From Mariniphaga sp963747515 (GTDB lineage Bacteria; Bacteroidota; Bacteroidia; Bacteroidales; Prolixibacteraceae): a stretch of DNA of 64,000 nucleotides. Location of the stretch: the NCBI GenBank assembly GCA_963747515.1, contig CAVVFN010000001.1, forward strand, positions 62,001-126,000, written 5' to 3'. Numbering within the stretch: the stretch's first letter is position 1; each line of letters begins with the position of its first letter. Below the pieces are notes generated by a model that worked only from the letters and a program-made list of their open reading frames with translations, was not told where the DNA came from and made no database searches. Made by a program: the position numbers and the translations under genes. This document shows positions 8,265-17,913 of the stretch, piece by piece.

Positions 8265-10781
8265 TCAATTCGGATTTACAATAAAAGTTTTTGCACCCGT
8301 TTGTTTATTGCTGGTAAGCCTGATGTGATATATCCCACCGGATGTTTGGTTTAAATTGATATTAATGAGGTTTTGTTCTTTTGCTGAAATAATTTCTTTT
8401 TCAAAAACTTTATTCCCAACATTATTAAATATTTCTACTTTAACAACTTCATTAAATCCTTCTAAAGCCAGTTTAAAGTTGCCATCACTTGGATTCGGGA
8501 AAATTTTAAAATCAAATGTATTATCTAATTTTTTACCAATTCCTGTTGGTGGCTCTTCGTAATCAGAAGGCAGGTAAAATCCTTTCCAGACACCACCTCC
8601 AAAAGTATTTACATACATCAATTTTGGGCTTTTAGGATCAAATGCTACATTTTGGGCACTTTTAAAAGGAATTTCATTGAACCAGGCCCAGGTTTCACCG
8701 GCATCAGTACTTACCCAGAGTCCATGAGACGAGCCCAAGTATATAAAGTCGGGATAGGAGGGATGAAGTTTTACACCCATAGCATGAACATATGAAGGGG
8801 AGGTTTTTTTTGCAAAATCGGCATCATAAAGGATTCGTTGCCATGATTCTCCTCCGTTTGTTGTTTTGTAAAGACCTCCTTGTGATGCCCCGGGGGCAGT
8901 AGCTGCTGAAAGATAAATGATGTCTTCATTATCGGGATGGAAAGTGAAATAAGTGGGCCATTTGAGATTCAGCGAAGCTGTTATATTGGTCCAGTTTTCA
9001 CCCCCATCGGTCGATTTCCAGAGGCCTCCCGGAACCGGGAACAGATTATTTTCACGCTGAGCAGTGATGCCTGCAAACAAGTTTCCTGTTTTGGGATGTA
9101 TCTGCACCTGGAGTACATGCATGTTTCCTGCATTTCCCAGTCCGTTGGATTTTTTTACCCAGTTCTTCCCGTTATCAACCGACTTGTATACTCCTTCTTC
9201 ATACATGGCTGCATAGAGTGTACGGTTTTCTTTTGGAGAAGCAGGATCCAATGCCACCCAGGTGCAGGGAGCATGCGGCAATCCGTTACTTATCCGTTCC
9301 CAGGACACCCCATGGTTGGTGCTCATAATTACACCTCCCTCATGTTGAGAACTGTTTGCCGAAATATGTGTCCAGTGGGGAATGTCGTGCCTGTTGCTCG
9401 CCGCGGCATACATTTTCCCTTTGATTTCCGGATCGAATGCTACATTATAAAAAGTGTTGCCCCAGTTTCCGCTGCCTGCAGCTGCATGTATCCAGGTGTC
9501 ACCTTTATCGACCGAACGGGCAAAACCTATATCGGTATATGATATGTAATACCTGCTTGTATCAAATGGGTCGAAATAAAAATTCCATGAACTGGTAACC
9601 TCCAGCCCTATTGAGCGGTAGCGGGTACCCGGATCCCCGGGAAGTACTCCTATTTTTTCATTCATCAGTTGTTGCCATGAAACGCCACCATCTTTTGTCA
9701 TGTAAAGATCTCCCTGGGTACTTACCATGGCTACATCCGGATTCCCCGGATTGATTCCCAGCCCAAGCTCAGTAATGTAGTATCCCCATTTAAGTTCTGT
9801 TTGCACCCACGATTTTTCCACGTTAAAAGGCAGTGCAGACTCCCCGGGGTTTGAGTAGGAGTCCATACGGAAAACACTTTTCCAGGTGGTACCGCTATCT
9901 TCTGTTTTAAAAACCTGGTGCTGGTTATTGGCATAAGCTACCTCCACCTGGTTATCCGGCATCAGGACATCTTTCAGGTCAGAATTAACAACCGTTCCGT
10001 CAGAAGTTGTAGCGCCTTTACTTAAGACTTTTGTCCAGGTTTCTCCATTGTCTGTGCTCCGTAAAAGACCTGTACTGCCTGCAGCAGCATATACAATTCG
10101 GCTTTCAGCCTCAGCACCTGCCGCAAGTCCTGTAATCAACTGATTACCGGCTTCAGGCACCTCAAGGGATGTCCATGTGGTCCCTTTATCTGTGCTTTTC
10201 CGGATTTGAGTTCCAATTGCAGCAAAGACATCTGTCCCGGCTGCGGTCAACCCTTTTATATCTCCCGTTGTGGTGAATCCTGTTTTCCATGTATTCCCAC
10301 CATTATTGGAAACGTATACACCATTTCCGGCCCCAACAAACAAGGTTGGCGGATTTCCCGGTATATATGCCAGCCTTACGACATTATTATTCCAGGGATT
10401 CTGACCACCTGATACAGGTGACCAGGTTTCTCCTTTATTTGTGCTGAAACGGAGTTGTCCGTCTAAAATCCAGTAGATGGAATCACCAACAAACATAGGC
10501 CGGCAACCTCTTGATGAATTCAGTTCTTCTGAATGAATCATCTGCCAGGAGTTGCCTCCGTTAAGGCTTCGGTAGCTGCCACTCATATCGCATGAAACAA
10601 ACATTAAGCCCGAATCTGAAGGCGATGCTGAAGGGGTAAACATGCCACCGGCACCTCCCAGTCCCAAGACCTCATATTCGCCTGAAGCTGTTGACTGTGA
10701 AAAAATATCTGATGAATACAGGATTAAACTTATCGCCAAAATGTTTCTCAATAATTTATATGCTTTAGTAATCATTTCCAT
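8265..10781 (-). CDS. Secreted BNR/Asp-box propeller protein, copy with T9SS sorting domain
   Basis: The 838-residue product has a signal peptide (about 1-29) and around thirteen Asp boxes running through residues 60-700, such as SLNGGNSWQ, STDKGTTWT, SVDKGDTWI, STDGGENWT and STDAGETWA. It ends with a T9SS type A domain starting at FDFKIFPNPSDGNFKLAL. It shares long identical blocks with the upstream gene at 10806-13037, for instance STQGDLYMTKDGG, PGDPGTRYRS and HEGGV. The two are tandem duplicates only 24 bases apart and surely co-transcribed. A GH74-type glucanase or another propeller hydrolase is possible, but catalytic residues could not be assigned by eye. Confidence 0.83.
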   Translation of the reverse strand: MEMITKAYKLLRNILAISLILYSSDIFSQSTASGEYEVLGLGGAGGMFTPSASPSDSGLMFVSCDMSGSYRSLNGGNSWQMIHSEELNSSRGCRPMFVGDSIYWILDGQLRFSTNKGETWSPVSGGQNPWNNNVVRLAYIPGNPPTLFVGAGNGVYVSNNGGNTWKTGFTTTGDIKGLTAAGTDVFAAIGTQIRKSTDKGTTWTSLEVPEAGNQLITGLAAGAEAESRIVYAAAGSTGLLRSTDNGETWTKVLSKGATTSDGTVVNSDLKDVLMPDNQVEVAYANNQHQVFKTEDSGTTWKSVFRMDSYSNPGESALPFNVEKSWVQTELKWGYYITELGLGINPGNPDVAMVSTQGDLYMTKDGGVSWQQLMNEKIGVLPGDPGTRYRSIGLEVTSSWNFYFDPFDTSRYYISYTDIGFARSVDKGDTWIHAAAGSGNWGNTFYNVAFDPEIKGKMYAAASNRHDIPHWTHISANSSQHEGGVIMSTNHGVSWERISNGLPHAPCTWVALDPASPKENRTLYAAMYEEGVYKSVDNGKNWVKKSNGLGNAGNMHVLQVQIHPKTGNLFAGITAQRENNLFPVPGGLWKSTDGGENWTNITASLNLKWPTYFTFHPDNEDIIYLSAATAPGASQGGLYKTTNGGESWQRILYDADFAKKTSPSYVHAMGVKLHPSYPDFIYLGSSHGLWVSTDAGETWAWFNEIPFKSAQNVAFDPKSPKLMYVNTFGGGVWKGFYLPSDYEEPPTGIGKKLDNTFDFKIFPNPSDGNFKLALEGFNEVVKVEIFNNVGNKVFEKEIISAKEQNLININLNQTSGGIYHIRLTSNKQTGAKTFIVNPN

Positions 10782-10805
10782 TATATTTTAAAGAGTTCTT
10801 TTATA

Positions 10806-13037
10806 TTATTCTGAAGATAAACCGGACAAAGGTAAATAGTACCCTTTCCAGACACCTCCGCCAAAAGTATTTACATACATTAATTTTGAATCATTAGGAT
10901 CAAAGGCTACATTTTGGGCACTTTTAAAAGGGATTTTATTAAACCATTGCCAGTTCTCTCCTGCATTGGTACTTACCCATAGACCATGAGACGAACCAAT
11001 GTACACATAATCTGGGTTTGATGGATGCAGCTTAACCCCTGAAGCCTGAACATACGAAGGAGGACTTTTTTTTGCAAAGTCTGCATCATTGAGTATTCGT
11101 TTCCATGTTTTTCCTCCATTAGTGGTTTTGTATAAGCCGCCTTGTTGTGCCCCGGGGGCAGTAGCTGCTGAAAGATAAATAATGTCTTCATTATCGGGAT
11201 GAAAAGTGAAATAGGTGGGCCATTTGAGATTCAGTGAAGCTGTTAAATTGGTCCAGGTTTCACCCCCATCGGTCGATTTCCACAGGCCTCCAGGTACGGG
11301 AAACTGGTTGTTTTCACGCTGAGCAGTAATGCCTGCAAACAAGTTTCCTGTTTTGGGATGTATCTGCACCTGAAGTACATGCATGTTTCCTGTGTTTCCC
11401 AGTCCATTGGATTTTTTAATCCAGTTTTTCCCATTGTCAACCGATTTGTATACTCCTTCTTCATACATGGCTGCATAGAGTGTACGGTTTTCTTTTGGAG
11501 AAGCAGGATCCAATGCCACCCACGTGCATGGAGCATGTGGCAATCCGTTACTTATCCGCTCCCAGGAAGTTCCATGATTGGTACTCACAACTACACCTCC
11601 CTCATGTTGCGGACTATTGGCATTTATGTGTGTCCAGTGGGGAATGTCGTGCCGGTTGCTTGCTGCGGCATACATTTTTCCTTTGATTTCCGGATCAAAT
11701 GCCACATTGTAAAATGTGTTGCTCCAGTTTCCACTTCCTGTAGCTGCATGTATCCAGGTGTCACCTTTATCGACCGAACGGGCAAAACCTATATCGGTAT
11801 AAGAAATATAATATCTGTTAGTATCAAACGGATCGAAATAAAAATTCCAGGAACTGGTAACCTCCAGCCCTGTAGAGCGATAGCGGGTACCCGGATCTCC
11901 GGGAAGTACTCCCACTTTTTCATTCATCAGCTGTTGCCATGAATCGCCTCCATCCTTTGTCATATACAGATCTCCCTGGGTACTTACCATGGCTATATCC
12001 GGATTTCCCGGATTGATTCCCAGCCCAAGTTCAGTAATGTAATATCCCCATTTGAGTTCTGTCTGTACCCACGATTTTTCAACATTAAAAGGCAATTTTG
12101 ATTTTCCGGTGTTTGCATAGGAATCCATACGGAATACGCTTTGCCAGCTAGCACCTCCATCTTCTGTTTTGAAAACCTGGTGCCGGTTGTTGGTATAAGC
12201 TACCTCCACCTGGTTCGCCGGCATCAGGACATCTGTCAGATCGGAATTAACAACAGTACCGTCAGAAGTCGTAGCGCCATTGCTTAGAACACTTGTCCAG
12301 GTTTTTCCATTGTCTGTACTCCGTAAAAGACCGGTCTTTCCTGCTGCAGCATATACAATATTTTTGTTTGCTGCAGCGCCTGCAGCAAGTCCTGTAATCA
12401 ACTGATTGCCAGCTTCAGGTACCTCAAGAGATGTCCATGTTGCCCCTTTATCTGTACTTAACCCGATTTGAGTTCCAATTGCAGCAAAAGCCTGTGTTCC
12501 TGCTGCAGCAAGTCCTTTTGCATCACCCGTAGCGGAGAACCCTGTATTCCAGGTATTCCCACCATCATTTGAAACGTATATGGCATTACCGGCCCCGGCA
12601 AAAAGGGTAGGGGGATTTCCCGGTAAATATGCCAGCAGGGATAAATTATTTTTCCACGGAACATTACCTCCGGCAACCGGTATCCAGTTCTCTCCATTAT
12701 TTGTACTGAAGCGTAGCTGACCACCCTTTATCCAGTATGTGGTATTTCCTACAAACATAGGCCGGCAACCCCTTGAGGAATTCAATTCTTTTGAATGAAT
12801 CATCTCCCACGATTTACCGCCATCCAGACTGCGGTAACTGCCACTCATATCGCACGATACAAACATCAAATCTGGATTTGAAGGGGAGGAGGAAGGAGTG
12901 TACATACCACCTGCACCTCCCAGTCCCAAAACTTTAAATTCTCCTGCTTCAGGGCTCTGGGAAAAAACTCTTGCAGGTATCAATACCATTAAAATTAATG
13001 ACAGGTTTATTATACGTTTTATTCTATTTTCCACCAT
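10806..13037 (-). CDS. BNR/Asp-box propeller protein, tandem copy lacking the sorting domain
   Basis: The 743-residue product is a near duplicate of the protein at 8265-10781 over the signal peptide and whole propeller, again with about thirteen Asp boxes (SLDGGKSWE, STDNGKTWT, SVDKGDTWI, STNAGENWQ). The match runs through NTFGGGVWKG near the end, after which this copy stops with YYLPLSGLSSE. The partner continues for about 95 more residues including its T9SS domain. No remnant of that domain is visible in the 24-base gap to the next gene. Without it the protein should reach the periplasm by Sec but not the surface, so the two copies may work on opposite sides of the outer membrane. That split is inference. 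Confidence 0.82.
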   Translation of the reverse strand: MVENRIKRIINLSLILMVLIPARVFSQSPEAGEFKVLGLGGAGGMYTPSSSPSNPDLMFVSCDMSGSYRSLDGGKSWEMIHSKELNSSRGCRPMFVGNTTYWIKGGQLRFSTNNGENWIPVAGGNVPWKNNLSLLAYLPGNPPTLFAGAGNAIYVSNDGGNTWNTGFSATGDAKGLAAAGTQAFAAIGTQIGLSTDKGATWTSLEVPEAGNQLITGLAAGAAANKNIVYAAAGKTGLLRSTDNGKTWTSVLSNGATTSDGTVVNSDLTDVLMPANQVEVAYTNNRHQVFKTEDGGASWQSVFRMDSYANTGKSKLPFNVEKSWVQTELKWGYYITELGLGINPGNPDIAMVSTQGDLYMTKDGGDSWQQLMNEKVGVLPGDPGTRYRSTGLEVTSSWNFYFDPFDTNRYYISYTDIGFARSVDKGDTWIHAATGSGNWSNTFYNVAFDPEIKGKMYAAASNRHDIPHWTHINANSPQHEGGVVVSTNHGTSWERISNGLPHAPCTWVALDPASPKENRTLYAAMYEEGVYKSVDNGKNWIKKSNGLGNTGNMHVLQVQIHPKTGNLFAGITAQRENNQFPVPGGLWKSTDGGETWTNLTASLNLKWPTYFTFHPDNEDIIYLSAATAPGAQQGGLYKTTNGGKTWKRILNDADFAKKSPPSYVQASGVKLHPSNPDYVYIGSSHGLWVSTNAGENWQWFNKIPFKSAQNVAFDPNDSKLMYVNTFGGGVWKGYYLPLSGLSSE

Positions 13038-13100
13038 TTTTATTTTTAAACAATACCATTAAATTAGTTGAAATCTCTGTTCAGGTAAAGGAACTTTAAA

Positions 13101-13135
13101 AAATAAAAGCCTGTATTCAGAACAGGCTTTTATTT
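13101..13135 (-). terminator. Terminator after the large lamin-tail gene
   Basis: A near-perfect stem of AAATAAAAGCCTGT (13101-13114) with ACAGGCTTTTATTT (13122-13135) encloses a short loop. Its flanks are A-rich and T-rich. It lies 20 bases beyond the stop codon of the minus-strand gene at 13155-17117 and before the next minus-strand gene starting at 13037, so the tandem BNR genes may be read-through or separately started. Confidence 0.75.
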
Positions 13136-13154
13136 GTAATAATTTTTTTTGAAT

Positions 13155-16100
13155 CTATTGGCGAATCACTTTAAACTGACCAACCAATTTTGAATCTTTC
13201 GTAAGAACAATAAGATACAATCCTGATGGTTGATTTTGAAGCGATAACGTTTCAAGTGCAGCAGTAGATCGGATATCTCTCAGCAAAGCACCTGTCTGGT
13301 TGAAAACCTGAATGCGGGTACCTTGTTCAACACCCTGAATATTCACCTTTCCGGAAGTTGGGTTTGGATATACCTGGACTTTTCCCTCTGCAAGCTTATT
13401 CGCAGAAGTAGCAAAATCAATTTCATACACCACCACCATTCTTCCATCTGCTGAAGTTACTTTTACCATATCTCCCTGATTAAGGTCACCTGATGTTTTT
13501 TCATTTCCATCGGCATCCACTACTACAGCTGTTGCACCCATTGCCGGTGTAATGTTGGAATTAAACTCGCTGACCAAAGTGCTTCCGGAAGGTCCTGAAA
13601 CTTTATAATCTACCTGATCGACCGCATAGGTATTAGAAAGTATGTAGGCCAGGTAATCAGAGGTAAGTATATACTGGGTTCTCAGCATTGACAAGTGATA
13701 AACCCGGGTTACCTCTCCGTTGGCAGAAGTTACAACCACTTTATCATCCTCTGCTACGCCACCTTCAACGCGTTCATTCCCTAATTTATCAACCAGTTTA
13801 ACCGTTGCATTCTTTGCGGGAACTATGTTGGAAAGCAAAGTCATGATGTTGGTTCCCCGAGGTATGAACTGTATGAGATTCAAGCTTTGGGTAACAGTGT
13901 AAATATCGGAAACAACAAACGCATCATTTTCTGTTGTATTTGGATTCAACCTGTAAACAATACGTGTCAGTCCGTCTTCTGCAAGAACATCAAGATAAAT
14001 TTCAGAATTTACGGTTACATCAACATAGGTAGTATCATAATTCAGTATTTTAAGCGGAACATATTTACCTTCGGAATCAACAACATCCATTGAGGCACCC
14101 ATTGGTACAGAAATGTTATTCAAAACAGTTCCTAACCGAGTTCCGTATTCAAAACCTGAAACCGTGCCGGCACCTGCAACTACCGATTCTTCTCCTACTA
14201 CAGGCTCTACATCAACTGAAATCTGATAAAGTGTTGAAGACAAAACTGCATCATCACTTAATCCCTCGTCTGTTACTTCCAGGATGTATTTTGAAGTATT
14301 GGTGCTGTCGGCCGATAAAACTACAAGGGTATCGCTGTTTGTCAAAAGGGCATCGCCGGTCAGAACAGATCCTCCTGCAGTTGATTTAACTGTAAGGGTT
14401 TGGTTCTCATCCGCCATAATGATGTTGGTTAAAAACATACCGGCAGTAGTCCCGGTTGTTACTCCCCTGATTTCTTCGTCATTTGAGTAACCGTCGCTTA
14501 CCTTATAAACCAGTGATGAAACCGTTGATTTATAATGCGTGGGTTCAATCATGAAGTGTTTGCCAATATCGTTTACAATATTTACCCTTGCCTGCGATCC
14601 TGGCCAGGGGCCTCCGGTAGTTGATAAAATATTCTGCCAGTAAGCCTGGTTCTGGAATATCCATTCACTGTCGTCGTCATTGGTTCCAAAAGAGGCCTGA
14701 ACAACTGGATTAGGTTCATAAATATCAGGTTTGCGTATAAACGTCTGGATATCGGCTACCCTTCTTCCGTTAATCACCCAAACACTGTTATCCACCATAC
14801 CCCAGGCTTCAATCCGTTCAAAATCGTTGGGATCGTTTGCCGGCTTCAAGCCTTGTTTTACCGAATCGTTCAGAATTTTATAAATATTCCAGGTAGAAGT
14901 TGGTCCGCTATTGGTTACATTTGATCCTGTAACCGGTTCATTCCAGGGGTTGTTTATTTCATCGTCGCGCTGTACGAACTGAACATCTAAAGCATCAAGA
15001 ACCGGCCAGCGGTAACCGGCTACCCAACCTTGAGTTACAATACCACCTGGCCGCGAACCCATGGTGAAAACATCACCCGGTGCAAGAAACGGACTCACAT
15101 TAAGGTCAGGTTCCAGTATTCCGGGGCTTACCTGCCATTCTGCTTCATTTCCGGTCCATTTGTATCCGGGAACGTATTTCCGGTAACGGTTTGGCCAGTC
15201 TTCCGGTGCCATAACTGCAGTAATCTGTGACGGATTATCCGAACCTACGCCAAAGGTAAACATGTAGTTGCTTAAATCCAGCGGCTGATTTCCCGGATTG
15301 ACAACATCCACATAGTTGTAGCTCCAGTTTTCGTGGTAAATAAATTCCCCGAGGAATGGTTCTGCAAAATAAGGTTGAATTTTATTGGGATCTTTTTCCT
15401 TCACCAGTTCAATGTTGTAGGTGAGGGTAGAGGTATCGTCCTCTGCAGTTACAATGAATGAAATGGTTCTGTCCTCCAATGACCCTGTGAACGATTTCGC
15501 CCGTTTTACTTCAACTTTTGCATTTAAAGAGGCAGGCTTGGCCACCAGCGCCGGAATGCCTTCCACTTCAAGCGGTACATTCAGGGTGTAATTGGTGACT
15601 CCACCACTAAACCCGGGAATGGTATCCCCCTTCCAACCGAATATTCCTTTCAAATACAGGGGAACATCTGGCCAGGTAATGGCGGTTAAGAAAGTATTGC
15701 TGCTGGGTTCATCCGGCCGCACTTCAATATAATATTCTTTTACATCCCCATTTTCAGCGGTAACCTTTAATTTATCCCCATTTTGAAGATCTACTCTTTC
15801 AACTCCTTCACCCCCCCATACAATTTCCCAGGAGGCATTTGTCGGTTTTTCAAGATATTTCAATAGGGAATCGGTTCTGAGGCCATAGGGTAATCCATGC
15901 CTGGCACCTGTAATGGTATCTTCTCCATTCACATTTGTTGATACCCTGGGCCAACTTAATATTCCAGCCTGAGTATTTCCGGTCACGAGTCCTACACCTA
16001 AATTTTTATGATCAATAGGAACTACAATATTGGCATCGGTAGTGGGTGCAGAAACAACAATATCAAAAGTAGCTTCCTGTTTTTCATCTCCGCAAACAAT

Positions 16101-17117
16101 AATGTTTAATTTGTCACCTGAACGTGCTGAACGGTAAAGCGAGTCTTCGTGATTCGGATTCAGATAGTAATGCCAGGCAATACCCGGTTTTTTTACCATA
16201 TAATGCATAATGTCATCCATCCTGCGTATTCCCCATGGAACCGTAAGCTTTTTATTTGCAAAATCAACTTCAATAACTTCCGACTCAAGGGTGTTTTCAT
16301 CCAGTACGTAACTTCCGTGATTTCCAATTGTCCACCACACATCACGAGCATTCCAGTACCCATTATATCCGCGGCCTACTTCGGGAAGAGGTATCCATTC
16401 CGAATCATCGTCACCCAGTCCCCTGGCATTGGCAAAATCAAGATTGCCCTGGGTGACTTTGGCTTTACGTACTATTGGTCCCTGGTAGGTAGCTCCCAGT
16501 ACCCCGGCTACATTAAATCCCTGTTCTTCGTCGCCTGAACTGTTAACTCCGTTGTTGTCGAAAACACCATATGCCTGATCAACCACCGCTGAATCGCCTT
16601 CCGCAAAATGGTGTTCGATATAAATAGGGTTAGCTCCTCCCCATAAATGAAGTGCCTGATAACTTGGCGTAATGCTGTCGGTTTCATCCCCGTTATCTTC
16701 GGCAAAATGAAAAAGCATATCCGCATTTTCTTCATACCCTATTTTATTTGGAAACTCAACTGCTCCAACTCCCGGAGGATGTTTTGCATACTGCCTTCTT
16801 CCAAAATCATATGCCTGCGATATTACAAATGATTCTCCCGGGGCCAGTTCCTGATCGGGCAACCAGAAAAAATAATCAGCCGAGGATGGAATCCAGGGGT
16901 CATTATTTACATCCAAAATAGCAGGATAGGAATTAGCCAGCACACCTATCTTAAACTCACTCAGATTAATGGTTTGATTCCCAATGTTGGTGATCTCAAT
17001 ATAGGTGTCATCCCAGTCTCTGTTACAGGCTTCAGATATAATTAACTGCCTGTAAGGTTCCTGTGCCTGAAGAAACAGGGCAGGAGCAAATAGCAAAATA
17101 AGTAGAAGTTTTTTCAT
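13155..17117 (-). CDS. Large lamin-tail / cadherin-like repeat surface protein with T9SS domain
   Basis: The 1320-residue product has a signal peptide (LLLILLFAPALFLQAQ), an N-terminal lamin-tail domain (LIISEACNRDWDDTYIEITN, about 25-120) and a second lamin-tail-like region near residues 590-640 (YVDVVNPGNQPLDLSNYMF). Between and after these are at least six cadherin-like beta-sandwich units, each closing with a strand such as VTAENGDVKEYYIEV, VTAEDDTSTLTYNIEL, VTSANGEVTRVYHLS or VTSADGRMVVVYEI. The C-terminus (VQVYPNPTSGKVNIQG, then QPSGLYLIVLTKDSKLVGQFKVI) is a type A T9SS domain. A surface scaffold or adhesin is likely; no enzyme motif was seen. It is the first gene of the minus-strand cluster, facing the repeat-rich spacer at 17118-17913, and a paralog of the partial gene at the left edge. 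Confidence 0.85.
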   Translation of the reverse strand: MKKLLLILLFAPALFLQAQEPYRQLIISEACNRDWDDTYIEITNIGNQTINLSEFKIGVLANSYPAILDVNNDPWIPSSADYFFWLPDQELAPGESFVISQAYDFGRRQYAKHPPGVGAVEFPNKIGYEENADMLFHFAEDNGDETDSITPSYQALHLWGGANPIYIEHHFAEGDSAVVDQAYGVFDNNGVNSSGDEEQGFNVAGVLGATYQGPIVRKAKVTQGNLDFANARGLGDDDSEWIPLPEVGRGYNGYWNARDVWWTIGNHGSYVLDENTLESEVIEVDFANKKLTVPWGIRRMDDIMHYMVKKPGIAWHYYLNPNHEDSLYRSARSGDKLNIIVCGDEKQEATFDIVVSAPTTDANIVVPIDHKNLGVGLVTGNTQAGILSWPRVSTNVNGEDTITGARHGLPYGLRTDSLLKYLEKPTNASWEIVWGGEGVERVDLQNGDKLKVTAENGDVKEYYIEVRPDEPSSNTFLTAITWPDVPLYLKGIFGWKGDTIPGFSGGVTNYTLNVPLEVEGIPALVAKPASLNAKVEVKRAKSFTGSLEDRTISFIVTAEDDTSTLTYNIELVKEKDPNKIQPYFAEPFLGEFIYHENWSYNYVDVVNPGNQPLDLSNYMFTFGVGSDNPSQITAVMAPEDWPNRYRKYVPGYKWTGNEAEWQVSPGILEPDLNVSPFLAPGDVFTMGSRPGGIVTQGWVAGYRWPVLDALDVQFVQRDDEINNPWNEPVTGSNVTNSGPTSTWNIYKILNDSVKQGLKPANDPNDFERIEAWGMVDNSVWVINGRRVADIQTFIRKPDIYEPNPVVQASFGTNDDDSEWIFQNQAYWQNILSTTGGPWPGSQARVNIVNDIGKHFMIEPTHYKSTVSSLVYKVSDGYSNDEEIRGVTTGTTAGMFLTNIIMADENQTLTVKSTAGGSVLTGDALLTNSDTLVVLSADSTNTSKYILEVTDEGLSDDAVLSSTLYQISVDVEPVVGEESVVAGAGTVSGFEYGTRLGTVLNNISVPMGASMDVVDSEGKYVPLKILNYDTTYVDVTVNSEIYLDVLAEDGLTRIVYRLNPNTTENDAFVVSDIYTVTQSLNLIQFIPRGTNIMTLLSNIVPAKNATVKLVDKLGNERVEGGVAEDDKVVVTSANGEVTRVYHLSMLRTQYILTSDYLAYILSNTYAVDQVDYKVSGPSGSTLVSEFNSNITPAMGATAVVVDADGNEKTSGDLNQGDMVKVTSADGRMVVVYEIDFATSANKLAEGKVQVYPNPTSGKVNIQGVEQGTRIQVFNQTGALLRDIRSTAALETLSLQNQPSGLYLIVLTKDSKLVGQFKVIRQ

Positions 17118-17489
17118 AGAATTAAAATTTTAAATGATGTTAACGCTTCAGTTATTTTTTTGTTAAAGTTATATATTTTTTTTTCGTTTCTGCAAGAAAG
17201 AATGGGATTTTCCTATACATTTTTTTTCGTTTCCTGTTTTGCTTAAGTTAGTATTGCATCTAATTTATTTATTTTCATTTAGTAAGAAAAATAAAAAAAA
17301 ATTGTCGGTTGGTGAATATGTTTTTTGTTGTTCTCTGCTTAATGCCGGCTTTATGAAGGTTTTTCATTTTAATGATTTTTTAATGTTAAATTTTTATTTT
17401 TAAACATTATGGTAAAATTGAATGAGTTGGATTGCATTTTAAGCCTTTTTCTGCAAAAATACCGTAACCCCCTATCTACGCCAGTATAG

Positions 17490-17596
17490 ACTCAATTTTA
17501 ATTCAATCTTAACTCAATAATAATTCAGTGTTAATTCAATTTTTAATGAATTTACATTGAATTTATATTGAATTTATATTGAGTTTGTATTGAATT
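17490..17596. repeat. 11-bp-phased inverted array of TTCAAT/ATTGAA units
   Basis: From 17490 to 17544 five consecutive 11-base units occur with the core TCAAT (or TCAGT) at a fixed position: ACTCAATTTTA, ATTCAATCTTA, ACTCAATAATA, ATTCAGTGTTA, ATTCAATTTTT. From 17546 to 17596 the complementary core ATTGAA or ATTGAG repeats about five times, again every 11 bases (17556, 17567, 17578, 17589, plus a weaker ATGAAT at 17546). The two arms are inverted copies of each other and can form one long hairpin of about 50 pairs. The 11-base phase puts every core on nearly the same face of the helix, which suits an array of operator sites. Confidence 0.7.
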
Positions 17597-17876
17597 AAAT
17601 ATGAATGAAGTAGCTGTATAAACAGGAAATGCGGCTAAAAAAGAGATTGTTTTGATCTAAGTACACCTTTGACTATAACTTTATCAATGCCGGGAGCGAA
17701 TTTTAACTTTGGCTGGATTTTTTTTTCTTCATTCAAAATTTAAGAAAGAGGTAAATGAACAAAAAATTCTTAAAACAATTTATTTTTTGGAACACTAATA
17801 AAGGAATAAGACTGCCTACAGCAATGAAATAAAATAAAATGCCTGTCAAATCCTTATGATTGTAAAAAATATATTT

Positions 17877-17884
17877 TATTTTTG
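17877..17884 (+). promoter_or_regulatory. Candidate Bacteroidetes -7 element before the DUF4832 gene
   Basis: TATTTTTG matches the TAnnTTTG -7 consensus and ends 29 bases before the start codon at 17914. No good TTTG is found 19-21 bases upstream, so the -33 part is missing or divergent and the call is tentative. Confidence 0.35.
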
Positions 17885-17913
17885 AAACATTATTAAATTT
17901 TAGAATAGATCTT

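Larger units (their letters stand above)
17118..17913. other. Divergent AT-rich intergenic region
   Basis: This 796-base spacer separates the minus-strand surface-protein cluster from the plus-strand catabolic genes. No convincing reading frame is present. It has long T-runs (17150-17240), a phased inverted repeat array (17490-17596) and a possible promoter element just before 17914. Control regions of both divergent transcripts should lie here. Confidence 0.6.

Noticed and set aside
8937..9542. Long plus-strand frames within the BNR genes (also 11358-11942)
   Set aside because: They are antisense shadows of the Asp-box genes; both occur at the same place in the duplicated genes, as expected when the coding strand is copied.
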